Shown here piece after piece: positions 23,847 through 35,537 of a stretch of 64,000 nucleotides of DNA. Location: NCBI RefSeq assembly GCF_032854445.1, contig NC_088305.1:31895645-31959644 (forward strand). Reading direction: 5' to 3'. A program made the position numbers and the translations under genes. The notes under the pieces are model-generated. The model was not told the origin of the DNA, did no database searches, and saw only the letters and a program-made list of their open reading frames with translations. Position 1 is the stretch's first letter, and each line of letters starts with the position of its first letter. The DNA comes from Liolophura sinensis. Taxonomy: Eukaryota; Mollusca; Polyplacophora; Chitonida; Chitonidae.

Positions 23847-23938
23847 ATTTCATTTATTTAATTGGTGTTTTACGTCGTACTCACGAATATTTCACACATA
23901 CGACGGCGGATGGCATTGTAATGAGAGTAAACCGGGGA
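23847..23938 (-). mobile_element. SINE-A copy, strongly 5'-truncated
   Basis: ATTTAATTGGTGTTTTACGT through CGACGGCGGATGGCATTGTA to AAACCGGGG; only the 3' third of the element. Confidence 0.85.
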
Positions 23939-23979
23939 AAATACAAAGAAAATAAAATCTGTATGTCTTTAATTACATT

Positions 23980-25625
23980 TTCACACATTTCTGGCTGAAG
24001 CATCGTGCATTACGTACACCACGTCATAAGCGTGAGGATCTTGGGCAAAAAGGTTTAGATGGTACTGATAGAAACCCAGTAAACTCTTGTATACTATAAA
24101 GTGCTCAAAAGGCGGCACAAATAGAAACCCAGTAAAATCCTTGTCGACTATAAAGTCCCCCATACACGGTACAGATAGAAACCCAGTAAAACCCAGTAAA
24201 TTCCTTGTATACTATAGACTCCCCCGTAGACGGAACAGATAGAAACCCAGTAAAATCCTTGTCAATTATAAAGTAGCCCATATACGGCACAAATAGAAAC
24301 CCAGTAAACTCCTTGTCGACTATAAAGTCCCCCATACACGGCACTCATAGAAATCCAATAAAATCCTTGTCGATTATAAAGTCGCCCATACACGGCACTG
24401 ATAGAAACCAAATAAATTCCTTGTCTATTATGAAATATGAAATATGTCGACTATGAAGTCCCCCATAGACGGCACAAATAGAAACCCACTACACTCCTTG
24501 TCGACTATAGAGTCCCCCATAGACGGCACTAAAAGAAACCCAGCAAAATCCTTGTAGACTATAAAGTCACCCAAAGACGGCACTGATAGAAACCCAGTAA
24601 ACTCCTTGTCTATTATAAAGTAGCCCATAGACGGCACAAATAGAAACCCAGTAAACTCTTTGTCGACTATAAAGTCCCTAATGGACGGCATTAATAGAAT
24701 CCCAGTAAAATCCTTGTCGACTATAAAGTGTCCCATAGACGGTACAAATAGAAACCCAGTAAAATCCTTGTCGACTATGAAATCCAGCATAGACGGCACA
24801 GATAGAAACCCAGTAAAATCCTAGTCCACTATAAAGTCCCCCACAGGTGGCACAGACAGAAGCCCAGTAAAATCCTTGTCGACTATAAAGCCCCTAATGG
24901 ACGACACTGATAGAAACCCAGTAAAATCCTTGTCGACTATGAAGTCCACCACAGGTGGCACAGACAGAAGCCCAGTAAAATCCTAGTCCACTATAAAGTC
25001 CCCCACAGATGGCACAGATAGAAACCCAGTAAAATCCTTGTCGACTATAAAGTCCAGCATATACGGCACAGATAGAAACCCAGTAAAATCCTAGTCCACT
25101 ATAAAGTCCCCCAAAGATGGCACAGACAGAAACCCATTAAAATCCTTGTCGACACCAAAGTCCCTAATGGACGGCACTGCTAGAAACCCAGTAAAATCCT
25201 TGTCCACTATGAAGTCCCCCACAGACGGCACTGATAGAAACCCAGTAAAATTCTTGTCCACTATGAAGTCTCTAATGGACGGCACTGATAGAAACCCAGT
25301 AAAATTCTTGTCCACTATGAAGTCTCTAATGGACGGCACTGATAGAAACCCAGTAAAATCCATGTCTATTATAGAGTCCCCCATAGACAGCACTTATAGA
25401 AACCCAGTAAAATCCCTGTCCACTATAAATTCCCCCACAGATTTCTACCACGCCATTTACTGCTGGTAATGGAAATCCATTGACAGATCGCAAAATCTGC
25501 TGAAGATTTTGTCTGAATGCAGACAAAGTATAGATGAAGCTGATAATACAACGTTTTCAGAAACTCAAGGATGTACAGACTTGTAATGGTGTGACTGACT
25601 TTTTTATCCAGAGTGGAATAAAATC
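23980..25625 (+). repeat. Linker module (M8) copy 3, expanded by a 54-bp array
   Basis: The left flank 24000-24056 and right flank 25440-25620 correspond to neighbouring parts of the module at 3540-3870; the array lies between them. Confidence 0.75.
24057..25440. repeat. 54-bp minisatellite, about 25 units
   Basis: Unit AGAAACCCAGTAAAATCCTT, GTCGACTATAAAGTCCCCCA, TAGACGGCACTGAT. Since 54 is 18 codons, frames stay open for long stretches; the minus strand reads an 18-residue repeat of the form GDFIVDKDFTGFLSVPSM (ORFs of 79, 123 and 100 aa) and the plus strand also has an open repeat (25146-25469). Breaks at 24181-24205 (11-bp local duplication) and 24420-24445 interrupt the minus frame. Without a start context, signal peptide or conservation outside, I treat it as non-coding. 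Confidence 0.93.
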
Positions 25626-25679
25626 TTGTTTGCAAACTAATATACAGCCTATTTAGGAATGCTTTGTGCACCCTTACGC

Positions 25680-26760
25680 CTCGGCGTTAGTTACCGAACA
25701 AAAAACATTGTTTCGATCACGGAAAACATACATAGTGCAATATAAATTGTAAACCGAGTTTTATGGGTTGACGGGCGATTTGCAAAGATGGCATTAGATT
25801 AATGTGCGCCCCACCAGCAGCGGGCGTCATTGTTGCTCTCACGGAAACAGAAGTCTTAGCTCCTCTGTTGCTTTTCCAAAGGCTGTTACTTAAAAATATC
25901 TTTACTGCAAGACAATATTGATTTATTCTTCTCCGTGTACCGTACACAAATGGACTCTATAAAACCGAGCGTTTCCAGATATACCGTAGATTATGAATTC
26001 CGGATCACTCGATATCCTATTACCAGCATAAAAACACACACGGCATGGAAACGAAGTGATATTAATATTCCGGTTCAACGGTTTTCCCCACCTGGGGATT
26101 ATAAGCTGAGTTTCCCGTTGAATTCGTGAGTAGCAGTGATTTATCTCAGAAAATCACGTGGTTAGTCAGCCAGGAAATCAATTGTCGCTGTCACCGGAAG
26201 CTGACAGGAAACTTGGTTGACATCTTGTACGACTAAATAACTTCAACATGGCATGGCCTTCCGTTCAATCATCTGCTTACAAAGCATGTGTAATTGTTGT
26301 ACTTCACATTCCTGTTTTTCGGGGAGACAAAGCCGGGACATGATTATTTCAGAGATGAATTTCTGTACTCTTTTCCGATGTGAGCTGTCTACAGTTTTGT
26401 CTTTAATTGCGAAGTAATGTCTCGAGCTAATGAAATATAATGGTTATAATATACTTACATACCCATAATATTTTAAATGACAGTTAAAATGAGAATCAAA
26501 TTATATTTCCGCTTTTAAGCAAACGTATTTATTTTGGTATATTGACGCTTTCAACAATGAAATGGAAAAACAAATATTTGCCAACTAATTATGTGGTTTC
26601 GTTTGGCAAAGAAGTTGCAACGTAAAATTACCCTTAGAGCTTTTCTACCCGCTGTCAAACTGTCATTACAACGCTGAGCTCTATAATTCGTAGGTCAAGA
26701 ATGGTTAACCTTGTGTATCTAAAGTGTCAATTATTTCATGCACCTGAACTTTGTTGACCC
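25680..26760 (+). repeat. Alpha module copy U4
   Basis: Core 25740-26290 (AATATAAATTGTAAACcGAGTTTTATGGG, TCTTAGCTCCTCTGTTGC, GATATTAATATTCCGGTTCA), then 26400-26480 matching 6920-6990 (AATATAATGGTTATAATATA identical) and a short linker M5 26618-26735. It lacks the left-end sequence and M9. Confidence 0.8.
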
Positions 26761-27079
26761 ATCTAGTCAAAGTTGTAGTATACCACGTGAGACATAACCG
26801 CTTTAAAACTGTGGTGCAAGTGATTAGAGGATTTGCGTGTAAACCAAGAATATGGAAAAGTCGCCAGTGAACATCTTTTGTACATGGTCTCATTGTGTAG
26901 CTATTTTCCTAATCGTATTATACACAATGTTGGCCATTGCATAGGTCACAACATCAATCAGATTCAATTGTTTTGTTTCTTTCAGTATACATTGTAAAAC
27001 CAGCAACGAACCTATTGAGACGGTTATCCCTTAATCTTACTGATCCCTTAATCCTACCGTGAAATTGAATTTTAGGAAA
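26761..27079 (+). repeat. Linker between alpha and beta, copy 3
   Basis: 26855-26945 matches 10430-10525 (ACATGGTCTcAtTGTGTA, CTATTTTCC); the remainder is not recognised. Confidence 0.6.
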
Positions 27080-27960
27080 GACCATATACGCCTAAATATA
27101 GATTTAAAAATTTATTTAAAACCCACAAAACATACATCGTTAATTTGTATGGGATGACGGTGCAGGCGATTTAAGACAAATCTTAAGACCAGTCATTGTT
27201 GTTCATACTAAGCCAAAGGTCAGACCTCCGCTCTCGCTTAAGTGTAGACTTTTAGCTCCAAATCACCTCCATTTGAGGCAATATCGATTTGTCCAACTCT
27301 GATCAACGTAAAAAAATGGAATCAATATAACTGAACTGTTCATGTGAATTACGAGTCACGCGATATTCCCTTCCCGGCAGGAAAAAACATCCGACGTGAA
27401 AACAAATTGATAATGGGCACTCTGAATTTCTGACATCGGTTTTCTCAACTAGAAGATAACATAACCTGTTTCCTGTAGGCCTCTGAACTAACGGCGGTGT
27501 ATATTCCCAAATCACGCGTTAGGTCAGCGCAAACTGATTGCTCCTCCGACCGGAAGTGCACGGGAAAGTCAGCTGACTTCTGACGAGGAATACATAACAG
27601 TAACATGACATGGACTTTCGGTCGGTCATCTGTGATCCTATAAAGTGTGTGTTCTGTCACTTCGTAATCAGCAGAAAACAAGCTCACCAACGCGCCTTAA
27701 GTGAAATACTCCCGGAATCATTTCCACTGAATGTAATCATGGCGGCTGCCTTTTTCAAAGTAAGTAAATATACACTGACTGCTGTTCTTCAACATGGAAT
27801 GCAGCTTCATTAATTGAGGCCCATTCCTTTTTTTTTGAGAATTAGATGGATGTTGTTAGGCCAGGAGTAAATAATGTTTTAAAATTATTGCAAAAAGTTC
27901 ACAGTCGGGAATATGAACAAGCTTTAACATAACAGTTCGTGTACACCTATGTACATGCTG
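27080..27960 (+). repeat. Beta module copy 3
   Basis: Shares AGTGTAGACTTTTAGCTC, CACCTCCATTTGAGG, CAATATCGATTTGTCCAAC and GGCCAGGAGTAAATAATG with the other beta copies. ORFs here are frame accidents. Confidence 0.78.
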
Positions 27961-27987
27961 CCGTGCTGAACACACATTCCGAAATCT

Positions 27988-28231
27988 GGGGGCCTCCGTG
28001 GCTCAGTTGGTTAGAGCGCTAGCGCAGCCGATGACCCAGGAACTTCTCACCAATTCAAGTCCAGCTCATGCTGGCTTCCTCTCCGGCTGTACGTCACACG
28101 GTCTTCCAGCAACCTGCGTTTCCCCCGGGCTCTGCCCGTTTTTCTCCCATCATAATGCTGGCCGCGGTCGTCTAGGTGAACTAGTCTTGGATACGGCGTG
28201 AAATAACACCAATCATATAAATGAATAAAAA
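27988..28231 (+). mobile_element. SINE-A copy with intact tRNA-like head
   Basis: Head GGGGGCCTCCGTGGCTCAGT and TGGTTAGAGCGCTAGCGCAG (pol III box A), TTCAAGTCCAGC (box B, with a short deletion before it), body CCCCCGGGCTCTGCCCG, and the 3' signature GATACGGCG...CACCAATCA with an ATAAATGAATAAA tail. It is the best example of the 5' end in the window. Confidence 0.92.
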
Positions 28232-28520
28232 AATTTAGAAATGTGCAAAAGCAAATGTAGGACATTTAGTACACTGCACATGTATTTTCAAATACATAAA
28301 CAGACCACGCACTTTTAAAAGAATAGAAATATTACTAATCGTCCTAAACCACAGGTTGTCGCTGTAAAAATAGGACAGTTGTTATGAAAGAAGTATGTCT
28401 GTACGTCTATTTTCCGATGTGATGGGGGAGGTATAGTTGTCCAAATATAAGTAATATTGATATAAAAGTGATATTGTTGCAAGAATTGGGAATTGGCATC
28501 ACTGTAGTATAGTTGTATGT

Positions 28521-29804
28521 GTAGGGTAGCGTTATTATAACGAATAAGGTTCGTTGTTATGATAGGGATATCGTCGTACGAATAAGATTCGTTGTTATGA
28601 TAGGGATATCGTTGTACGAATAAGATTCGTTGTTATGATAGGGATATCGTTGTACGAATAAGGTTCGTTGTTATGATAGGGATATCGTCGTACGAATAAG
28701 ATTCGTTGTTATGATAGGGATATCGTCGTACGAATAAGATTCGTTGTTATGATAGGGATATCGTTGTACGAAAAAGATTCGTTGTTATGATAGGGATATC
28801 GTCGTACGAATAAGATTCGTTGTTATGATAGGGATATCGTTGTACGAATAAGGTTCGTTGTTATGATAGGGATATCGTCGTACGAATAAGATTCGTTGTT
28901 ATGATAGGGATATCGTTGTACGAATAAGATTCGTTGTTATGATAGGGATATCGTCGTACGAATAAGATTCGTTGTTATGATAGGGATATCGTCGTACGAA
29001 TAAGATTCGTTGTTATGATAGGGATATCGTTGTACGAATAAGGTTCGTTGTTATGATAGGGATATCGTCGTACGAATAAGATTCGTTGTTATGATAGGGA
29101 TATCGTCGTACGAATAAGATTCGTTGTTATGATAGGGATATCGTTGTACGAAAAAGATTCCTTGTTATGATAGGGATATCGTCGTACGAATAAGATTCCT
29201 TGTTATGATAGGGATATCGTTGTACGAATAAGGTTCGTTGTTATGATAGGGATATCGTCGTACGAATAAGATTCGTTGTTATGATAGGGATATCGTTGTA
29301 CGAATAAGATTCGTTGTTATGATAGGGATATCGTCGTACGAATAAGATTCGTTGTTATGATAGGGATTTCGTCGTACGAATAAGATTCGTTGTTATGATA
29401 GGGATATCGTTGTACGAATAAGGTTCGTTGTTATGATAGGGATATCGTCGTACGAATAAGATTCGTTGTTATGATAGGGATATCGTTGTACGAATAAGAT
29501 TCGTTGTTATGATAGGGATATCGTCGTACGAATAAGATTCGTTGTTATGATAGGGATATCGTCGTACGAATAAGATTCGTTGTTATGATAGGGATATCGT
29601 TGTACGAATAAGATTCGTTGTTATGATAGGGATGTCGTCGTACGAATAAGAGTCGTTGTTATGATAGGGATATCGTCGTACGAATAAGATTCATTGTTAT
29701 GATAGGGATATCGTTGTACGAATAAGATTCGTTGTTATGATAGGGATATCGTTGTACGAATAAGATTCGTTGTTATGATAGGGATATCGTCGTACGAATA
29801 AGAT
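28521..29804. repeat. 38-bp satellite with 190/380-bp higher-order structure
   Basis: GATAGGGATATC recurs at exact 38-base steps; the landmark at 28561 and the last at 29777 differ by 32 x 38. Variants at three sites (CGTCG/CGTTG, AATAAG/AAAAAG, AGATT/AGGTT) form groups of five units: the AGGTT unit occurs at units 3, 8, 13, 18 and 23, and the AAAAAG unit recurs 380 bases apart (28751, 29131). Each unit contains the hairpin ACGAAT-AAG-ATTCGT. Confidence 0.97.
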
Positions 29805-29904
29805 AACAGTTCTAAACTATGACATCATTAATCATTCATAATGCTAAATATGTACATATAAATTATTTATGTGTTTTTGTTGCAGATAATTAACCTAATT
29901 ATTT

Positions 29905-30185
29905 TATTCGTTATCAAAGGGCATTTCCACATTAATCCAGCGGTTTGCAGTGCTTTCACAGATGTCTCTATGTCCTTTAACACATCTCGAAACCCACACT
30001 CCTGTTTATTTGTGTTTCTCAAGTGGATGCTTCGTTTCGTTTCTCATTTTTTTAAGTCCTTTTACACAAAACCAGTATAAGAAAGAAAACAACAGATGTC
30101 CCTTCTTCCTACAGTGCAACATTGTATGTGTAGACAGGTGTAAAACTTACTATGGCGTTTCGTTTCTCACTCCTTAATCGTGTAA
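29905..30185 (+). repeat. Beta 3'-part copy
   Basis: AGTATAAGAAAGAA and CTACAGTGCAACATTGTATG match 11318-11330 and 11452-11470. The 69- and 75-aa ORFs here are not preserved in the other copies. Confidence 0.65.
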
Positions 30186-30384
30186 TTCCACATTGATTTT
30201 TGAGTGAAATGCTTTTAATGAACATTTTCTGAGGCTCGTAAATTAGAATTGTAATTAAAAATTTGACAACTGAAATATTGACTTAAAACTGATATTTTTT
30301 CTTATATCAACCTTACGTTTTACGAGTTGGAGACTGCATGAAAAACACCCACTAACGGTCCAGACAACCTCTTGTCTGATTGGT

Positions 30385-30510
30385 GAATAATAACGATTTA
30401 TTTTGCGAATCCACGCGGTAAGTCATCCGATACTCAACCTTGGCTCTCACCGGTAACAGACATGAACCGACATTCACATCAAGCATCTTGTTCCAGCGAT
30501 CGATCTTGTT
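30385..30510 (+). repeat. Beta core fragment
   Basis: GATTTATTTTGCGAATC, CACGCGGTAAGTCA, CTCTCACCGG and ACATCAAGCATCTTGTTC correspond to the end of the alpha/beta core (compare 9015-9105). Confidence 0.65.
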
Positions 30511-31154
30511 TGGGGAGGTACTCTAGTCACTGCTTACATAAATAGCCAGGTACGCAAGGGATCCAAGAATTTGTTTTTCAATGGCAAATACTTTCCCTGA
30601 TTCGGTGTTGAATTCTTATTGACAATTTCCATATTGTTAGGTGAAACGCCGTAAAGAGGGGTAGTATGTTCCTTTATTTATCTAATATTCACGCAAATAT
30701 GCAATTACCTCACATATGCTAATACTTCTGTCATTTGACGGCTGTTCCATGACATCACCACAGACACCAGAGAAGCCGACACACATCCACCTCTCAACCG
30801 ACTTTGTTGTGTATGACAACTAAGGTTAGGCGTCTTCTGTGTGAATGGAATAGCCTGCACTAATAAAGATAAAGTAGATTCAAATGACAACTGTACTAGA
30901 GGGTAAGGGGGAACAGTACAAAGTGGAACCTTCATCGGGGAAGTAAAATTTACTTTCAAATTGGAAACAGAGCACAGCTTTACCACTAACCTTATTGCAC
31001 AACGACTATTAAATGTTTGTGTGTGATATTATATCAATATTTAATACAACAAGGCATAGCTGGTTGTGATCTACCTCTACGTGGGTTAATTATGAGCTGG
31101 TAAGAGGGAGAAGGACGTGGCTTAAGTGTAAAGTGTGCAATTCCTAATAGCGAC
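30511..31154. other. No recognised feature
   Basis: A 93-aa minus-strand ORF at 30705-30986 has no recognisable motif. Confidence 0.5.
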
Positions 31155-31200
31155 AGTAACGCTGAGCAGCCATGACAATTGGCAAATGGTCAGATACGAC
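31155..31200 (+). repeat. Short left-end fragment of long-TIR family
   Basis: GCAGCCATGACAATTGGCAAATGGTCA matches the inner part of the left terminal sequence. Confidence 0.5.
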
Positions 31201-31624
31201 ATGAATTCCGTGGACAAGATATTCCGCCATTCTCGCCGCACTCCTTGTTCTTAGGAATTAGAATAAGTCGCCGAAAACGTTGATGAACTAGTTTGCAGTA
31301 CCTTACGTTCGTTGATGGTCGCTTGTCTTCAAATAATATGAACGTGCCAGCCTGTAAGGCACACATGAAAACGTTCTTCTTTAGCTTACAAAACGTCGGC
31401 GGTTGTATTTCGCGCTCTTCGGATTCCTCCATGTAACAAGCATATATGCGATCAGAGGCACATGCTTGTGAATAGAAAAATGAGCCCACTGTAGGAGAAT
31501 TTACACCTAATCATCAAAAATTGAATTTTGAAGCTCTACATATGTTAGGTATCTTATTGCAAGGGGAGTGCAGTCAGAATTCTTTCTATAGTTCACAATG
31601 TTAAACTTCATAACCCTGGTTTCG
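31201..31624 (-). other. Unidentified 99-aa ORF, doubtful
   Basis: An open frame at 31190-31489 on the minus strand starts MGSFFYSQACASDRIYACYM and is rich in K, R and C, ending CGENGGISCPRNSCRI. I recognise no domain, there are no nearby splice-supported exons, and its 5' part may just be open by chance. It is listed because it is one of the few ORFs near 100 aa outside repeats. Confidence 0.15.
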
Positions 31625-31735
31625 ACGCATGTCCAACAGGTCACGCATGTCCAGCATGGCACGCATGTCCTGTATGTCACGCATGACGCATGTCCAGCTT
31701 GTCACCCATGACGCATGTCCAGGATGTCACGTTTT
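31625..31735. repeat. Short CACGCATGTCC array
   Basis: Five or six imperfect units of about 20 bases built on CACGCATGTCCAGCATG, with a nested CATGACGCATG variant. Confidence 0.85.
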
Positions 31736-31739
31736 TTGG

Positions 31740-33960
31740 AATAATTATGACCTCACCCAAGGGAAAGAGTTCTTCGAAAACAAGCTCGTAATATTGTGAA
31801 TTACAAAAAGTATACAGCATTGTCTTTGCAAAGATATAGTCATCAACATATCACTCTGTAGGAATTGACTTGTTACATAAGACTGACTAAAGAGAATTTT
31901 GTTGTGAATATGAGTGATTTTATAGATAGCTGAATGTAGACGACAATTTAAAAGAAACAGACTGTTCGATTTACCATCAATGTGGAGGCATAACGTTCCA
32001 TCAGTTACAAAACCCACCCCGCTTTCCATTCAACATCTTTTTCCGGTTATCGAGGCATTTAGTGAACGACCCATCAGCTTGCCATCAAGTGAAATGTAGT
32101 AGGTAAGCTTACGTCAATTCAGATTACTCAAGAAAAGATTTGGAAGAGTGATGGGTGGCCGAGGTTACAGACCAGCAGTTTTACAGACGATTGGGTGTCA
32201 GGATTTCATTGATCAATCATTGTGGACGGCGTCTCACACACAATACCAGTGACGGATGCGTGACCTGTGGCTGAGAGGAATAACACTGGGTTATTTACGT
32301 CGAGGCGTTAGACGCAATAAGGTTAGGGGTATCATTTTTCTCCGATCCGTCACAGTTTGCAAGTGACGTTTCATCAGCACCTGTTGACCATTTCCAATAT
32401 TTCACTGTCATAATCATTCTTCAAAGCGCAGTCCGGAATTTCAACGTTTCACAGTAAGCAATGTTCTCGCTACGGTGGTTACAGAGTTGTTTGGCAAAAA
32501 CTCCATTTCTGCAGCGCAATAATCCTACAAAATAATAACTAAATTATAATGCCATTTCGCGTATTTCTCTTTCCCCTACTTATGCAGTTTGGGAGAGCTC
32601 TCTCTTGAGCAATGTTTTCAACTGCTAAAAGGATTTTACGGTTAATCCATTTACCCGTGCCATAACGGTTTGTACAAAAGTATTTGCTCACACAGAGAAA
32701 GGGTGAATGTGGGATTTACGACTTGTTTTTTACGAATGAAGGTATAAATGAATAATAATATTTACACCAGGAATCAGTGATATGGTTTTTTTTTATATGA
32801 AAATGGAAACATTTAAAATAAACAAAAATGAAAAACGTTTTCAAAAACAAATTTAAAACATGTCATTTAAACACGAAAATCAAATTGAACGTTGGCTTTT
32901 GCATTTAGAAATTTCCTAAGCAAATGTTTGTTACCTCGTTGCAATATTTCCATCCACAGAGAGACCAGAATCAGATAATACAGTCTCAACCATGTAAAGC
33001 TTAATTTTCATCTCTCCAGCAATTTACGAAAAGATGAAATAATGATATTAAATATTCAACGTAAGCAACGCTATCAACCTTTGACCAATTTTGCGCCTCT
33101 TAATTTCTAAACCAAGAATCCGCCGTTTAGATTTCCTGCCCACCAAAGTAACTTCGGTTATAGTATCTGTTCTCTTTTCTTTTAAGATCTACTGTGTCTT
33201 AAATCTACTGTGTCTTAAATCTACTGGATCTACTGAAACCGTCGGTTTCCACCATCTATAAATCAACCAACATAAAAAGACTTTCCTTTTACCCGTGTAA
33301 TAATTTATCATTAAACTAAAGCTTGATTTGTTAGCGGGTTAAATATACCGGAAATTTTCTCGCGATATTGGTACATGGAATGATTGAGGAATACATCCTT
33401 TCAATGGAAAACGACTCTGATGGGAAGTAACCACCGGAATTTGGACAGCCACTGGCATCCATGGCACATCCGAAAAGAGGGGATGTTGATGTATCGAGTT
33501 GGAACTCTTTAATCGCTGAAGGTATAAAAGTCCTACTGTATCACAAAAATGACAGGCCACTATTTTTGGTCACCTTTATTATAACATGGGCGTTGGAAAA
33601 AGTTTCACATGAACTAATTTAAAGTAGATGAACGATGGAGCAAAATAAATAGCTGAACGTATGTGAACTTCAGAAGTTCGAAAGTGGGGTCCATTTGTGC
33701 ATTTTGAACACGATAAGAAAAGTTATTGGCAATATAAACTATTGACACTCCGGTGTTTTTCGCCCATTACACTTATCGCCATTGCATATGGAACAAACTC
33801 TGGGTAGACCTGGAGCATTGAAGTACAATCAAATAAAACGTCAGACTACAAAGAAGTTTAATTAAGATTTAAAAAATAAAACAATGTTGTTGTGGGGACT
33901 ATTGGATGGTAGACAAGGTTGACTTCATTTGTTACTGTATTTGAGATGGTATTTGAGTGT
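31740..33960. other. No recognised gene; apparently unique DNA
   Basis: No exon, transposon or array of note. A three-fold 17-bp repeat (TTAAATCTACTGTGTC) lies at 33183-33235. The 94-aa (31745-32029) and 73-aa (33339-33560) minus-strand ORFs show no motif. Confidence 0.5.
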
Positions 33961-33961
33961 C

Positions 33962-34287
33962 GTGAGTGAGTGCTTGGGGTTTAATGTCGTGCTCAACAAT
34001 TTTTCAGTCATATGACCACTAAGGAATCCTTAGGCTGTATGTAATGTACCTCCTTGTTGCAGGACAGATTTCCACCGCTCTATTATCTAGTGCTGCTTCA
34101 CTGAGACGACTTACCGAAGGCAAGTAAGCAGCCCCGCCCGAACCATTATACTGATACGGGTCAACCAAGTGTTGCACTATCCTCTTTATGCTGAACGCCA
34201 AGCAATGAAGTTACAACTTCCTCTTTTAAAGTCTTAGGTGTGACTCCACCCAGGATTGAACCTGGATCTACCGCTCCCGAAGCGGAG
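33962..34287 (-). mobile_element. SINE-C copy with tRNA-Pro-like head
   Basis: On the minus strand the head contains CCGCTTCGGGAGCGG, which looks like an anticodon arm with CGG, followed by GGTTCAATCCTGGGTGGAGTC (box B and T arm). The body includes CCCGTATCAGTATAATGG, GGTAAGTCGTCTCAGTGAAG, AAGGAATCC-like CTAAGGATTCC and CATATGACTG, and ends GTTGAGCACGACATTAAACC with a GCACTCACTCAC tail. The box A half of the tRNA head is missing. I recall this as a common invertebrate SINE; a search would confirm. Confidence 0.8.
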
Positions 34288-34404
34288 AAGGTATTTGAAA
34301 TATCTGAGTTGAAAATGGATGCCCTGGTCACGTGTTGCTGGGCTACATTTATAAACATAACGCAGCCTATCATATATTTCGTTTTGACATTTTATCTATT
34401 TTCT

Positions 34405-34558
34405 CGTGGGTATGTGTATCTGACCAATAAGGCCTAGGGTTCGAATCCAGCTGTCGCTATTTCAGCTTGGGTTTCAGGTCAGGAGATTTAATAAGTACCT
34501 GTCTAAGTGCAGTAGATTACCCTGAGTACATTGGTCTCCTCCCGTAATCCTGGCCGTA
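34405..34558 (+). mobile_element. SINE-B remnant
   Basis: TAGGGTTCGAATCCAGCTGTCGC is a tRNA-type box B/T arm; GGTTTCAGGTCAGGAG matches GGCTTTAAGTCAGGAG of the copy at 44890. The 3' end merges into the next SINE. Confidence 0.6.
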
Positions 34559-34563
34559 TCGGT

Positions 34564-34828
34564 ATATTTATTTATTTAGTTGTGTTTTACGCCGCACTCA
34601 AAAATATTTCACTTATACGACGGCGGCCAGCATTATGGTTGGTGGAAACCGGGCAGAGCCCGGGGGAAACTTACGACCATCCGCAGGTTGCTTGCAGGCC
34701 TTCATAGGTAAGGCCAGAAAGGAAGCCATCATCAGCTGGTCTTGAACTCACAGTGACAGCATTGGTGAGAGGCTCCTGGGTCATTACGCTGCGCTAACGC
34801 GCTAACCAATTGAGCCACGGATGCCCCC
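34564..34828 (-). mobile_element. SINE-A, full length
   Basis: Minus strand: GGGGGCATCCGTGGCTCAAT, GCGCGTTAGCGCAGCGTAAT, GACCCAGGAGCCTCTCACCA, GTGAGTTCAAGACCAGC, GCTCTGCCCGGTTTCC, ending in GCGGCGTAAAACACAAC and a TAAATAAATA tail. All parts from box A to tail are present, so it serves as a reference copy. Confidence 0.93.
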
Positions 34829-34829
34829 A

Positions 34830-35525
34830 GCCTTCAGTGCCACGGTTATACACATACATAATGGTTATGTGATTGTACAATACATACGATGTATTTCTGC
34901 TCAACATAGAAGATATCCTGGTTTCATTTATCTGGTGGTATGGCATGCCAAGGAAAATTCAACCATATATTTCTGATGATGAATGTTTCCTGGATAATTT
35001 ATTTTCGCAATCTACTGGCTCCTACGAAGAAATCATATAGCGCACTTGTAAAATGACAATAACAGGCTTGTAAATGGAAGCCGTTGGGTTTGTCAGAAGC
35101 AGCTGTGTGTACAAGTTAACTGCTGTTTGAACAGCCATAGTTATTGTTATGACACAAAAGCTAATCATTCTCTCCCTTGGTGACTTAATGAAAGCTCCGC
35201 CGAGGTACGTCTAGACGCTGACAGCAACAGCGCTGCAGGCGGTCGTCCTCAAGGCCACGTGACCTACAGAACAGGCCAGAGCAGACGACAAGCTTTTCAA
35301 AACATTTGCGGGTGTAAACGGTGAAAAGGTACAGGGTAATTTGGCCGAAATTGCGTTCGATTGCATTCCATCAAGTACCAGCTGTTTAAGTCCCCAGGCT
35401 TCCAGACGTCTTATTAATAGATCTTCACCAATACATTTTATACTTCAAACAAAATATTCTGTTTGTCACTGGACCACTGCGGTCACATGAGGGACGTATA
35501 TATTCTTGTATCCTGCATGTTCAGT
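34830..35525. other. No recognised feature
   Basis: Apparently unique. It contains one CACGTG (E-box) at 35257-35262 (GGCCACGTGACC); function unknown. Confidence 0.45.
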
Positions 35526-35537
35526 TGTGAAAACAAT

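Noticed and set aside
28521-29804. CRISPR-like regular repeats
   Set aside because: Units are contiguous tandem copies with no unique spacers, and the genome is eukaryotic.
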